Shown here: piece after piece, positions 25,062 through 34,690 of the stretch
Layout of the letters: each line of letters opens with the position of its first letter
How positions within the stretch are numbered: the stretch's first letter is position 1
NCBI RefSeq assembly: GCF_000607165.1
Contig: NZ_JFZG01000024.1
Location: forward strand, 434,001-498,000
Length of the DNA stretch: 64,000 nt
Source: Ralstonia pickettii
GTDB lineage: Bacteria; Pseudomonadota; Gammaproteobacteria; Burkholderiales; Burkholderiaceae
Direction: 5' to 3'
The notes under the pieces: generated by a model
The model's input: only the letters and a program-made list of their open reading frames with translations
The model's database searches: none
Told to the model about the DNA's origin: nothing
Program-made: the position numbers and the translations under genes

Positions 25062-27368
25062 TCACTGCGCGTAAGCCGGCGCGGCGGCGTCCACGCGCTC
25101 GCCGTCGCTGGTCAGATCGGTGTCGGCATCGACATTGCGGGCCTGCGCCTGATAAAGCTTGTAGTACGCCCCTTCGCGCGCGAGCAGCTCATCGTGGTTG
25201 CCCACTTCGACGATCTGGCCGCGATCCATGACGACCAGGCGATCCGCCTTGCGCAGCGTCGACAAACGGTGCGCGATGGCAATGGTTGTGCGGCCCTGCA
25301 CGAGGTTGTCGAGGGCCTTCTGGATTTCCTTCTCGGTGGTCGTATCCACGGAAGACGTGGCCTCGTCCATGATCAGGATGCGCGGGTTGATGAGCAGCGC
25401 CCGCGCAATCGAAATACGCTGGCGTTCGCCGCCCGACAGCGCCTGGCCGCGTTCACCCACCAGCGAGTCGTAGCCGTGCGGCAGGCGCAGGATGAACTCG
25501 TGGGCGTGGGCGGCACGCGCGGCGGCAATGATCTCTTCGCGCGTGGCGCCGGGTTTGCCGTAGGCAATGTTGTCGGCGATCGTGCCGAAGAACAGGAACG
25601 GCTCCTGCAGCACCAGGCCGATGTTGCGACGGAATTCCGAGACGGGCAGCGATCGGATATCAGTGCCATCCAAGCGGATCGCGCCTTCCGACACATCGTA
25701 GAAGCGGCAGATCAGGTTCACGAGCGTGCTCTTGCCCGAGCCGCTATGCCCCACCAGCCCGATCATCTCGCCCGGCTGGATCGACAGGTTCAAGCCGCGG
25801 ATCACCGCTCGGTTGCCGTAGCGGAAGCCCAGGTCGCGCAACTCGATTGCCCCGTCCACCTTCTCGATGTGCACAGGCTTGACCGGTTCCGGCACGCTCG
25901 ACACGTGGTCGAGAATGTCGAAGATGCGCTTGGCGCCCGCCGCCGCCTTCTGCGTGACGGACACGATGCGGCTCATGGAATCCAGGCGCGTGTAGAAGCG
26001 GCTGATATACGTCAGGAACGCCACCAGCACACCGACGGTAATGGCGTCATGGCTGACCTGCCAGATCCCGAAAATCCATACCACCAGCAGGCCGACTTCG
26101 GTCAGCAGCGTCACGGTCGGGGTAAACAGCGACCACACAGCGTTGACGCGATCGTTGATCGCCAGGTTGTGCTTGTTGGCCTCGGCAAAGCGTGTCACCT
26201 CGCGCTTTTCCTGGGCAAAGGCCTTGACCACGCGGATGCCGGGGATCGTATCGGCCAGCACGTTGGTGATCTCCGACCAGATTCGGTCGATCTTCTCGAA
26301 GCCATGGCGCAGGCGGTCGCGCACCAGGTGGATCATCCACGCGATGAACGGCAGCGGCACCAGCGTGACCAGCGCAAGCCAGGGGTCGATCGAGACCAGG
26401 ATGACGGCCGTCATCGCAATCATCAGCACGTCGGTCGCGAAATCGAGCAGGTGCAACGACAGGAACACGCTGATCCGGTCGCTTTCCGAGCCGATGCGCG
26501 CCATCAGGTCGCCGGTGCGCTTACCGCCGAAGTATTCGAGCGACAGCTTGAGCAGGTGCTCGTAGGTGGTCGTGCGCAGGTCGGCACTGATGCGCTCGGA
26601 CACGCGCGCCAGCAGATAAGTGCGCGCCCAGCCCAGCACCCAGGCCACCAGCGCGGCGCCAAACAGGCCGGAAAGGTAGAGCGTGACCAGGTGGTAATCG
26701 ACCGGTTGCCCGTTCTGATAGGGGATCAGCACCTTGTCCATCAAGGGCATCGTCAGGTACGGCGGCACCAGGGTGGCGGCTGTGCCGATCAGCAGCAGGG
26801 CGAAACCGGCCAGCAATTCCCACCGATACGGCTGGGCGAAGCGCCACAGGCGCAGCAGCGCCCAGGTCGAAGGCGGCTGCTCCTGTTCGCGGCTGCATTG
26901 CGGGCAGTTGTCTTCACCGGGCGGGAGGGGCGCCTTGCAGGTCGGGCAGATGTCCGCGGCGGGCTGTGCGGCTTGGGCGCCAGTGGCCAGGGCGTTGCGC
27001 TGCGCATCGAAGGCGTCGGCCAGCCGCAGGGCGTCGGTGTTGTGGCCCAGCGTGTAGCGCCAGCTTGCCAGCCTGCGCTGGCCGTCCGCCAGCTCCAGCG
27101 TGCCAACGCCGGCGTGGTCGCTGTGGGCAAGCGTCATGCCAGGGCCGATGTCCCAGCTTTGCAAATCCTTTTCGCCAGGGGCTTGGCCGATCAGGCGCCG
27201 GTTCGTAACAACCAGCCACCCTTGGGTAAAATGCAACCTTGCGTCCAAATCCAGCTGCAGCCCGGCCAGGACGGTTTCTTCTGGAGCGAGGCTCGGGGCC
27301 AGCACGACACTCCAGGGTTCCTGAGCGCGGGCGAGGGTGGGGGCGGACGTTGGGGAGGACTGGGTCAT
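25062..27368 (-). CDS. Cyanophycin-locus ABC transporter (fused permease-ATPase) with zinc ribbon
   Basis: A 768-residue half-transporter. Residues 1-135 form a soluble domain with WLVVTNRRLIG. A zinc ribbon C141-x2-C144...C155-x2-C158 follows. Six transmembrane helices (about 180-470) make an exporter-type membrane domain. The ATPase carries Walker A GHSGSGKST (about 540), signature LSGGERQR (about 645) and Walker B ILIMDEATSSVD. The start is the ATG at MTQSSPTS; the upstream open frame is not conserved-looking. Exporter-like ABC proteins with this extra N-terminal part recur beside cphA genes, but the cargo is unknown. Divergent from cphA', 292 bp away. Confidence 0.82.
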   Translation of the reverse strand: MTQSSPTSAPTLARAQEPWSVVLAPSLAPEETVLAGLQLDLDARLHFTQGWLVVTNRRLIGQAPGEKDLQSWDIGPGMTLAHSDHAGVGTLELADGQRRLASWRYTLGHNTDALRLADAFDAQRNALATGAQAAQPAADICPTCKAPLPPGEDNCPQCSREQEQPPSTWALLRLWRFAQPYRWELLAGFALLLIGTAATLVPPYLTMPLMDKVLIPYQNGQPVDYHLVTLYLSGLFGAALVAWVLGWARTYLLARVSERISADLRTTTYEHLLKLSLEYFGGKRTGDLMARIGSESDRISVFLSLHLLDFATDVLMIAMTAVILVSIDPWLALVTLVPLPFIAWMIHLVRDRLRHGFEKIDRIWSEITNVLADTIPGIRVVKAFAQEKREVTRFAEANKHNLAINDRVNAVWSLFTPTVTLLTEVGLLVVWIFGIWQVSHDAITVGVLVAFLTYISRFYTRLDSMSRIVSVTQKAAAGAKRIFDILDHVSSVPEPVKPVHIEKVDGAIELRDLGFRYGNRAVIRGLNLSIQPGEMIGLVGHSGSGKSTLVNLICRFYDVSEGAIRLDGTDIRSLPVSEFRRNIGLVLQEPFLFFGTIADNIAYGKPGATREEIIAAARAAHAHEFILRLPHGYDSLVGERGQALSGGERQRISIARALLINPRILIMDEATSSVDTTTEKEIQKALDNLVQGRTTIAIAHRLSTLRKADRLVVMDRGQIVEVGNHDELLAREGAYYKLYQAQARNVDADTDLTSDGERVDAAAPAYAQ

Positions 27369-27660
27369 CAGTGGCGCAAAGAATTCAAAAAGCGCGTCCA
27401 AATGGCCAAAAAACAGCCCAAAACGGGAAAAGGACGAACATAAATCGAGGCAAGAGTGCGGCGTCGCAAGTGTTGCGGCCTGCAAATTTTGCTCGCAAGT
27501 ATACATAGCCACGCGAGCCAGGCGTTTGGTGCGCTGCACAACGCACTTCGGGCTCAAGACGTCAACGCCGAAGCCGTTGTAACGTTATTGAAAGGTAACG
27601 GTTCGATTCCACGGACCAATTCACGCGTACATCGCCCCCCCTGCTTTCCAAGCAAATTCA

Positions 27661-30333
27661 ATGAAGAAGAAGGACATTGAGATTCTCGATGTCATGTCGC
27701 TGCGCGGCCCGAATATGTGGACATATCGGCCAGTGCTGGAGGCATGGGTCGACATTGGTGAACTGGAGGATTTTCCCTCCAACACGATTCCGGGCTTCTA
27801 CGAGCGCCTGTCGACATGGCTCCCGACGCTGATCGAGCACCGCTGCAGCCCCGGCGTGCGCGGTGGCTTCCTGATGCGCTTGAAGGAAGGCACCTGGCCC
27901 GGCCACATCCTGGAACACGTCACCCTGGAACTGCAGAACCTGGCCGGCATGCCCGGCGGCTTTGGCAAGGCGCGCGAGACCCCGGTGCGCGGCGTCTACA
28001 AGGTGATCGTGCGTGCCTGGCATGAAGACGTGACGCGCGCTGCCCTGCTGGCCGCCCGTGATCTGGTCATGGCGGCCATTGAAGACCGCCCGTTCGACGT
28101 GGACGCGGCCGTCGAAACGCTGCGCGACTTGGTCGATGAGCACTGCCTCGGCCCCAGCACCGCTTGCATCGTCGATGCAGCCGATGACCGCAATATCCCC
28201 TCCATCCGCCTGTCGGACGGCAACCTCGTGCAGCTCGGCTACGGCGCACGCCAGCGCCGCATCTGGACGGCCGAGACCGACCGCACCAGCGCCATTGCTG
28301 AATCGATCTCGCGCGACAAGGACCTGACCAAGAGCTTGCTGCAGTCGTGCGGCGTGCCCGTGCCCGAAGGCCGCATGGTCGACAACGCTGAAGACGCCTG
28401 GGACGCGGCCGAAGACATCGGCGTGCCGGTGGTGGTCAAGCCGTACGACGGCAACCACGGCCGCGGCGTGTTCACGAACCTGATGACGCGCGAAGAGGTG
28501 GAAACCGCTTACGCCGTGGCCATCGAGGAAGGCAACGGCGTGATTGTTGAGCGCTTCGTCTCCGGTAACGAACACCGCCTGCTGGTCGTGGGCGGCCGTG
28601 TGGCGGCGGTGGCGATGGGCGAAACCGCGTCGGTGATCGGCGATGGCACCTCGACCATCGAAGAACTGATCGAATCGCAGATCAATTCCGACCCGCGCCG
28701 CGGCAGCACCGAAGAGCACCCGCTGAACTGCGTGCGCCTGGACTCTGCCGCACTCCTCGAACTCAAGCGCCAGGGCTATGCCGACGGCAGCGCCGTGCCG
28801 CCCGCTGGCCGCAGCGTGCTGATCCAGCGCAATGGCAACGTCGCCTTTGACGTGACCGATCGCGTGCACCCGAGCGTGGCCGCGCACGCATCGCTGGCGG
28901 CGCGGGTGGTCGGGCTCGACATTGCCGGCGTGGACCTGGTGGCCGACGACATCTCGCGCCCGCTCGATGAGCAGCGCGGCGCCATTGTGGAAGTCAACGC
29001 CGGGCCGGGTTTGCTGATGCACATTCGGCCGGCCCAGGGCGAACCACGCCCTGTGGGCCGCGCGATTGTGGATCACCTGTTTTCCGACAAGGACGGCGTG
29101 CAGGACGACGGCCGCATTCCCATCGTCGGCATCACGGGTACCAACGGCAAGACCGTTGTCGCGAAGCTGGTTGCGCAGTTGCTGCAGCTCTCGGGCAAGC
29201 ACACGGGCCTGGGCTGCAGCGATGGCCTGTTCCTGGACCGCCGCCAAGTCGAGGCGAGCAACAATCGCGGCGGTCACGGCGACCGCGCTGCGTGGGACGC
29301 CTGCCACCGCATCCTGATGAATCGCGCGGTGGAAGCCGCCGTATTCGAGAGCGACAGCGGCATGATCCTCTCGCAAGGATTGCCGTATGACCGTTGCCAG
29401 GTCGGCGTGGTCACCAACTTCGGCAAGCCCGATCACCTGGGCGACTTCTACGTCGAAGACGAAGACCGGATGTACAGCGTTCTGCGCACGCAGATTGACG
29501 TTGTGCTGAAGTCTGGCGTGGGCGTGCTCAATGCCGCCGATGCGCGCCTCGTTGAAATGGCCGACCTGTGCGACGGCGATGTGATCTTCTTCGCGTTGTC
29601 GGGCGATCTGGAGGCGATTGCCGCGCACCGCGCCGCTGGCAAACGGGCCGTGTTCGTGCGTGACGGCAAGGTGGTGCTCGCCACCGGCTCGACCGAACTG
29701 GCTCTGGCCGATGTGGCGGCCATTCCGCTGACCTACGCTGGCCGCGTGCCGTTCCAGCTTGAGAACGTGCTGGCCGCTGTAGCCACCGGCTGGGCGCTGG
29801 GCATTTCCAACGACCTGATGCGCGCCGGTATCGTCACCTTCGATGTGGGCCAGGTGGATGTGCCGGGCCGCTTCACGCTGTTCCAGCACCACGGCGCCAC
29901 CATCGTGGTAGATGACGCGCACAACGCCTCGGCGCTGGACGCCCTGGCCGCTGCGCTGGACAACTTCCCGGCCGAGCGCCGCACGCTCGTATTCGGTGCC
30001 GGCCTGCAACGCCGCGACGAAGACCTGGTGGCGCAAGGCACCGTCATCGGCCAGACGTTCGATCGCGTGCTGCTATGCGAAGACGCCAGCGTCAAGCGCA
30101 CCGATGCCGAGTTCGATCGCCAAGCACGCGCGCTGCTCAAGCAAGGGTTGCAGGCAGGCGGTCGCGTGGCTGAAGTCGTCGTCGAAGGGGCCAAGCGCCG
30201 GGATGTCGTGGATGCGGCGCTCTCGCAGCTCACGGCAGGCGACCTGCTGGTCCTGCAATGCGACGAGTGCGCCATCGAGGGCACCGTCGAGCAGGTACAC
30301 CAGTGGATGGGCCGCGCCGAATCCCAGAACTGA
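27661..30333 (+). CDS. cphA': Cyanophycin synthetase-like protein, first copy (CphA')
   Basis: An 890-residue paralogue of cyanophycin synthetase, which builds the Asp-Arg polymer from ATP, aspartate and arginine. N-terminal domain (about 1-160), ATP-grasp domain (about 200-470; VVVKPYDGNHGRGVF, VIVERFVSGNEHRLLV, IVEVNAGPGLLMHI) and a Mur-ligase-like domain with P-loop GITGTNGKT. The Mur part departs from the usual CphA: FESDSGMILSQGL replaces the ETARGGLLREGL form and GTNGKTVV replaces GTNGKTTT. It is followed 53 bp later by the canonical cphA, as in Ralstonia/Cupriavidus, where two copies are known. Its separate role is unclear. Confidence 0.88.
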   Translation: MKKKDIEILDVMSLRGPNMWTYRPVLEAWVDIGELEDFPSNTIPGFYERLSTWLPTLIEHRCSPGVRGGFLMRLKEGTWPGHILEHVTLELQNLAGMPGGFGKARETPVRGVYKVIVRAWHEDVTRAALLAARDLVMAAIEDRPFDVDAAVETLRDLVDEHCLGPSTACIVDAADDRNIPSIRLSDGNLVQLGYGARQRRIWTAETDRTSAIAESISRDKDLTKSLLQSCGVPVPEGRMVDNAEDAWDAAEDIGVPVVVKPYDGNHGRGVFTNLMTREEVETAYAVAIEEGNGVIVERFVSGNEHRLLVVGGRVAAVAMGETASVIGDGTSTIEELIESQINSDPRRGSTEEHPLNCVRLDSAALLELKRQGYADGSAVPPAGRSVLIQRNGNVAFDVTDRVHPSVAAHASLAARVVGLDIAGVDLVADDISRPLDEQRGAIVEVNAGPGLLMHIRPAQGEPRPVGRAIVDHLFSDKDGVQDDGRIPIVGITGTNGKTVVAKLVAQLLQLSGKHTGLGCSDGLFLDRRQVEASNNRGGHGDRAAWDACHRILMNRAVEAAVFESDSGMILSQGLPYDRCQVGVVTNFGKPDHLGDFYVEDEDRMYSVLRTQIDVVLKSGVGVLNAADARLVEMADLCDGDVIFFALSGDLEAIAAHRAAGKRAVFVRDGKVVLATGSTELALADVAAIPLTYAGRVPFQLENVLAAVATGWALGISNDLMRAGIVTFDVGQVDVPGRFTLFQHHGATIVVDDAHNASALDALAAALDNFPAERRTLVFGAGLQRRDEDLVAQGTVIGQTFDRVLLCEDASVKRTDAEFDRQARALLKQGLQAGGRVAEVVVEGAKRRDVVDAALSQLTAGDLLVLQCDECAIEGTVEQVHQWMGRAESQN

Positions 30334-30386
30334 CGATCGGGCCTGAATCCAAAAGAACGCCCAAAGCACAACGGAAAGCTGATTGC

Positions 30387-32954
30387 ATGGAAGTCTCTCG
30401 TATCCGGGCCTTGCGCGGCCCAAATCTCTGGTGCCGCCATACGGCCATCGAAGCCATCGTGGCCTGCTCGGATCAATCCCAACTGCTGGCCGAACTGCCG
30501 GGCTTTGAAGACCACCTGCGCGCGCGCTTTCCGGCGATTGGCCCCTTGCGCCCGGATGACGAAGCCGATGCACCGTCGATTGCGCACGCGCTGGAAGCCG
30601 CCGCGCTGGGCCTGCAAGCCGCCGCCGGTTGCCCGGTGACGTTCAGCCATACCGAGCCCACGCTCGAACCCGGCACGTACCAGGTCGTCGTCGAATACAG
30701 CGAAGAGGAAGTGGGCCGACTGGCATTTGAGCTGGCCTGCCAACTTTGCCTGGCCGCACGCGACGACCAGCCGTTCGATCTGGACGACGCGCTGCACCGC
30801 CTGCGCGAGTTGGACGAAGACGTGCGCCTGGGGCCCAGTACCGGTTCCATCGTCTACGCTGCCGTGGCGCGCGGGATTCCGTACCGCCGTCTCACGCAGG
30901 GCTCGATGGTGCAGTTCGGCTGGGGCAGCAAGCAGCGCCGCATCCAGGCCGCCGAAACCGATATGACCAGCGCCGTGGCGGAATCCATCGCCCAGGACAA
31001 GGATCTGACCAAGACCCTGCTGCACGCGGCCGGCGTGCCGGTGCCGCTGGGCCGTTCGGTGCGCAGCGCCGAGGAAGCCTGGGAAGCCGCGCAGGAAATC
31101 CACGGCCCGGTCGTGGTCAAGCCGCGCGACGGCAACCAGGGCAAGGGCGTGGCCGTGCGCATCCGTACGCGCGAAGAAGTGATGACCGCCTATGAAGTGG
31201 CGGCCGACATTTCGTCGGACGTGATCGTCGAGCGCTACATTCCGGGCCACGATTTCCGTCTGCTGGTGGTGGGCAAGCACCTGGTGGCGGCTGCGCGCCG
31301 CGATCCGCCGCAAGTCATCGGCGACGGCAAGCACACTGTGCGTGAGCTGGTCGACGAGGTAAACCGCGACCCGCGACGCGGCGAAGGGCATGCCACGTCG
31401 CTCACGAAAATCCGCTTTGACGACATTGCGCTGGCCACGCTCGCCAAGCAGGGCCTGAGCGCCGACGCCGTGCCGCCCAAGGGCACGCGCGTGGTGTTGC
31501 GCAATAACGCGAACCTCTCCACGGGCGGCACCGCCACCGACGTGACCGACGACGTGCACCCCGCCATCGCGGCGCGTGCCGTGGCGGCAGCGCAGATGGT
31601 CGGCCTCGACATCTGCGGCGTGGACGCCGTGTGCGAAACGATGCTCAAGCCGTTCGAGGACCAGGCCGGCGGCATTGTGGAAGTCAACGCCGCGCCCGGC
31701 CTGCGCATGCACCTGCAGCCGTCGTACGGCAAGGGCCGCGCCGTGGGCGAGGCGATCATCTCCACGATGTTTGCCGACGGCGACGACGGCCGTATCCCCG
31801 TGGTGGCGGTGTCCGGCACCAACGGCAAGACGACGACGGTGCGCCTGATCACACATCTGCTCGCCACCAGCGGCCTGCGCATGGGCATGACCGGCACCGA
31901 CGGCGTGTACATCCAGGGCCAGCGCATCGACACCGGCGACTGCAGCGGCCCGCGCAGCGCGCGTAACGTGCTGCTGCATCCGGACGTCGACGCCGCCGTC
32001 TTCGAGACCGCGCGCGGCGGCCTGCTGCGCGAAGGTCTCGCGTTCGACCACTGCGACGTGGCAGTCGTGACGAACGTGGGCGAGGGCGACCACCTGGGCC
32101 TGAACTACATCAGCACGGTGGAAGACCTGGCCGTGCTCAAGAGCGTGATCGTGCAGAACGTGGCACCGCGCGGCATGGCGGTGCTCAATGCCGCCGACCC
32201 GATGGTCGCGCGCATGGCTGACGGCTGCCCGGGTTCAGTCACCTTCTTCGCGCACGATGCCAGCCTGCCGACCATGGCCCTGCACCGCGCACAAGGCAAG
32301 CGGGTGGTGTTTGTCGACGGCGCCGAGATTGTGGCCACCGAAGGCGCCAACGAAACGCGCATCGCACTGGCCGACATTCCGCTCACGCGCAACGGCACCA
32401 TCGGCTTCCAGGTTGAAAACGCGATGTCGTCGGTTGCCGCTGCGTGGGCGCTTGGCATCGACTGGGCGATCATCCGCCGCGGCCTCGCCACCTTTGTGAA
32501 CGACGCCGCCACCGCGCCCGGCCGCTTCAATGTATTCGACTACAAGGGCGCCACGCTCATCGCCGACTACGGCCACAATCCCGACGCCATCCAGGCGCTA
32601 TGCAACGCCGTGGCCACCATGCCGGCCCAGCGCCGCTCGGTGGTGATCAGCGGGGCGGGCGACCGCCGCGATGAGGATATCCGCCGCCAGACGCAGATTC
32701 TGGGCGGCGTGTTTGACGACGTTGTGCTGTACGAAGACCAGTGCCAGCGTGGGCGTGAGGATGGCGAGGTGTTGGCGCTGCTGCGTGAAGGGCTGCAGGG
32801 TGCGTCGCGCACGAGCCGCGTTGATGAAATCCGTGGTGAATTTCTGGCGATCGACACGGCGCTGGGGCGGTTGCAGCCGGGTGATCTCTGCCTGATTTTG
32901 ATTGATCAGGTGGAGGAGGCGTTGGGGCATATTGCTAAGCGGGTTGCTGAGTGA
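30387..32954 (+). CDS. cphA: Cyanophycin synthetase, second copy (CphA)
   Basis: An 855-residue cyanophycin synthetase. N-terminal domain (about 1-165), ATP-grasp domain (VVVKPRDGNQGKGVAV, VIVERYIPGHDFRLLV, IVEVNAAPGLRMHL) and Mur-ligase-like domain with the canonical P-loop VSGTNGKTTTVRL and FETARGGLLREGLAFDHC. It thus looks fully active for both arginine and aspartate addition. I start at MEVSRIRALRGPNLW, which aligns with the first copy. Together with cphA' it forms one operon for intracellular nitrogen storage granules. No cyanophycinase gene is in the window. Confidence 0.92.
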   Translation: MEVSRIRALRGPNLWCRHTAIEAIVACSDQSQLLAELPGFEDHLRARFPAIGPLRPDDEADAPSIAHALEAAALGLQAAAGCPVTFSHTEPTLEPGTYQVVVEYSEEEVGRLAFELACQLCLAARDDQPFDLDDALHRLRELDEDVRLGPSTGSIVYAAVARGIPYRRLTQGSMVQFGWGSKQRRIQAAETDMTSAVAESIAQDKDLTKTLLHAAGVPVPLGRSVRSAEEAWEAAQEIHGPVVVKPRDGNQGKGVAVRIRTREEVMTAYEVAADISSDVIVERYIPGHDFRLLVVGKHLVAAARRDPPQVIGDGKHTVRELVDEVNRDPRRGEGHATSLTKIRFDDIALATLAKQGLSADAVPPKGTRVVLRNNANLSTGGTATDVTDDVHPAIAARAVAAAQMVGLDICGVDAVCETMLKPFEDQAGGIVEVNAAPGLRMHLQPSYGKGRAVGEAIISTMFADGDDGRIPVVAVSGTNGKTTTVRLITHLLATSGLRMGMTGTDGVYIQGQRIDTGDCSGPRSARNVLLHPDVDAAVFETARGGLLREGLAFDHCDVAVVTNVGEGDHLGLNYISTVEDLAVLKSVIVQNVAPRGMAVLNAADPMVARMADGCPGSVTFFAHDASLPTMALHRAQGKRVVFVDGAEIVATEGANETRIALADIPLTRNGTIGFQVENAMSSVAAAWALGIDWAIIRRGLATFVNDAATAPGRFNVFDYKGATLIADYGHNPDAIQALCNAVATMPAQRRSVVISGAGDRRDEDIRRQTQILGGVFDDVVLYEDQCQRGREDGEVLALLREGLQGASRTSRVDEIRGEFLAIDTALGRLQPGDLCLILIDQVEEALGHIAKRVAE

Positions 32955-33018
32955 GTTTTGGCCCGGTTGATGGGGTTCGCTGGGGTTTTGTTTTTTGTGG
33001 TGCATCCCTTGTTTCATC

Positions 33019-33491
33019 CCCTGCCGGGGCTGACTCACTTTCTTTGGTCTTGCCCAAAGAAAGTAAGCAAAGAAATGCGCGCCCGAGATGGCGAAAGATT
33101 CCTTGAATTTATGTCGCAGGGAGGGGAAGGGAAAAACTCGCTGCGCTCGGACAGTTTCCCTTCCTTTTTCCTCCCTGCAACAGAAATTCAAGGCGCCATC
33201 TAGGGCAGGGAAAGTCAAAAGACAAAAGCCACACCATCTGGGCACAAGCCCAAACGACAAGGCCAACCGCGCGATGGGTTGGCCGTTCTCTTTTGACGTT
33301 GAGCCCTTGATGGCGCCTTGAATTTTTGTGAGCGGGCGGAAAAAGGAAGGAGGCCTGTTTGAGCGCAGCGAGTTTGCCTCCTTCCCCGCACGGTCACACA
33401 AATTCAAGGGGAAGTCGCCATCTCGGGCGCGCCTTTCTTTTGCTTACTTTTCTTTTGCAAGACAAAGAAAAGTGAGTCGTGCCCGGCAGGG
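33019..33491. repeat. Nested palindromic intergenic repeat element, about 470 bp
   Basis: Outer arms 33019-33113 and 33395-33491 are inverted copies: ACTCACTTTCTTTGG... with GTAAGCAAAGAAA and GCGCGCCCGAGATGGCGA on the left, and their reverse complement on the right. Inside each arm is a hairpin built on GGAAGGGAAA or GGAAGGAGGC with a CTCGCTGCGCTC-type loop. A further inner pair AAATTCAAGGCGCCATC (33184-33200) / GATGGCGCCTTGAATTT (33309-33325) encloses a central hairpin GGCCAACC / GGTTGGCC (33261-33284). No protein is encoded. From memory, such elements are common between genes in Ralstonia-type genomes. Confidence 0.8.
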
Positions 33492-33598
33492 TACGAAAGG
33501 GGGATGGACCACCAACAAAAGAACAGCACAAAAACCACCCCCAACACTTCCAACCCCATTGACCTATGATGACGCCTCCCCTCAGTCCCCGCGCCATC

Positions 33599-34180
33599 AT
33601 GCCCAATCCCCCCACACTCGCCCCAGTAGAACTGGCAAAGTCCTACCGCCTCCTGAACCACGGCCCGACCACGCTGGTCACCAGTGCCCACAACGGTGTG
33701 CGCAACGTCATGGCAGCCGCCTGGGCGATGCCACTCGACTTTGACCCGCCCAAGGTGCTTGTCGTGGTCGACAGCCGCACCCTCACTCGCGAGCTGATCG
33801 AAGCTTCCGGTGTCTTCGCACTGAACATTCCCACCCGCGCCATCGCCGAAACCACACTCGCGGTCGGCACGCTCTCGGGCCGCGACGGCGACAAGTTCGA
33901 TGCGCTCGGCCTTGCCACCATGCCCGCCCGCACGATCGACGTGCCGCTGGTAGCCGGTTGCGCAGGGTGGCTGGAATGCCGCGTCATTCCCGAGCCGCAC
34001 AATGAGAAGCGCTACGACCTGTTCATCGCTGAAGTGACAGCCGCGTGGGCGGACCCAGCGCTGTTCAGCAACGGCCGCTGGCACTTCACCGATGCGAGCA
34101 GCAAGACCGTGCACTACCTTGCAGGCGGTGCATTCTTTGAGACCGGCGATGCGTTCACCGTGGAGGCCAAACAGCCATGA
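33599..34180 (+). CDS. Flavin reductase-like FMN-binding split-barrel protein
   Basis: A 193-residue protein of the flavin reductase-like family. Recognisable blocks are GPTTLVTSAHNGVRNVMAAA, the central VLVVVDSRTLTRELI and the mid-region LSGRDGDKFDALGL. These bind FMN and often reduce flavin for a partner monooxygenase or act on their own. I start at MPNPPTLAPVELAKSY; an ATG 11 codons upstream exists, and neither start has a clear ribosome binding site. The stop overlaps the next start by 4 nt. No monooxygenase partner is seen nearby. Confidence 0.8.
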   Translation: MPNPPTLAPVELAKSYRLLNHGPTTLVTSAHNGVRNVMAAAWAMPLDFDPPKVLVVVDSRTLTRELIEASGVFALNIPTRAIAETTLAVGTLSGRDGDKFDALGLATMPARTIDVPLVAGCAGWLECRVIPEPHNEKRYDLFIAEVTAAWADPALFSNGRWHFTDASSKTVHYLAGGAFFETGDAFTVEAKQP

Positions 34181-34689
34181 GCGACATCGCCATCCGCCCG
34201 TTGACCGACGACGATGCCGAAGCCTTCAAGGCGCTGCGCCTGAAGGCCATTCAAGACGCGCCCACCGCCATCTGGCCGACGCACGATGAAGAGTCGGGGC
34301 GCACGCTGGAAGAAACCTGCAACCGCATCCGGGCGACTGCGCATCAGATCGTGTTTGGTGCCTTTGCGGGGCACGAACTGATCGGTATTGCCGGGTTGCG
34401 GCGTGAAGCGCTCGCGCAAGTCGCACACAAGGCCGTGCTGTGGGGCGTGTTTGTTGACCCCGCGCATCGGCGGGGCGGTATTGCCAGCCGTCTGCTGAAT
34501 GCCGCCATTGCGCATGCGCGTGCTGCGCAGGTGCTGCAGATCCATCTCTGCGTCAACGCTGAAAACCCGCGTGCGCAAGCGCTGTATCGCAACGCGGGTT
34601 TCGAGACCTTCGGCATCGAGCGCCGCGCCATGCGTGTCGGTAACCGCTTCTACGACGAAGAACACATGGCGCTGCGGCTCGACGCCTGA
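34177..34689 (+). CDS. GNAT-family N-acetyltransferase
   Basis: A 170-residue GNAT protein. Motif A is WGVFVDPAHRRGGIASRLL (acetyl-CoA pyrophosphate loop R-R-G-G-I-A), and motif B contains NAENPRAQALYRNAGFE. The start overlaps the flavin-reductase stop (ATGA), so the two are co-translated. The substrate is not evident from the sequence. Confidence 0.85.
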   Translation: MSDIAIRPLTDDDAEAFKALRLKAIQDAPTAIWPTHDEESGRTLEETCNRIRATAHQIVFGAFAGHELIGIAGLRREALAQVAHKAVLWGVFVDPAHRRGGIASRLLNAAIAHARAAQVLQIHLCVNAENPRAQALYRNAGFETFGIERRAMRVGNRFYDEEHMALRLDA

Positions 34690-34690
34690 A

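Noticed and set aside
24783-27443. An 886-codon plus-strand frame opposite the ABC transporter gene
   Set aside because: Low-complexity Arg/Gln/His/Asp-rich translation with no motif; the minus strand carries intact Walker A, signature and zinc-ribbon motifs.
27658-30036. A 792-codon open frame antisense to cphA', and a similar one (786 codons) across the second copy
   Set aside because: GC-rich codon bias leaves the opposite strand free of stops. The translations are His/Arg/Ala-rich without any recognisable domain, while the sense proteins are clear cyanophycin synthetases.
33404-34114. A minus-strand frame reaching from the palindromic repeat through the flavin reductase gene
   Set aside because: It is composed partly of repeat sequence and partly of the reverse of a well-supported gene.
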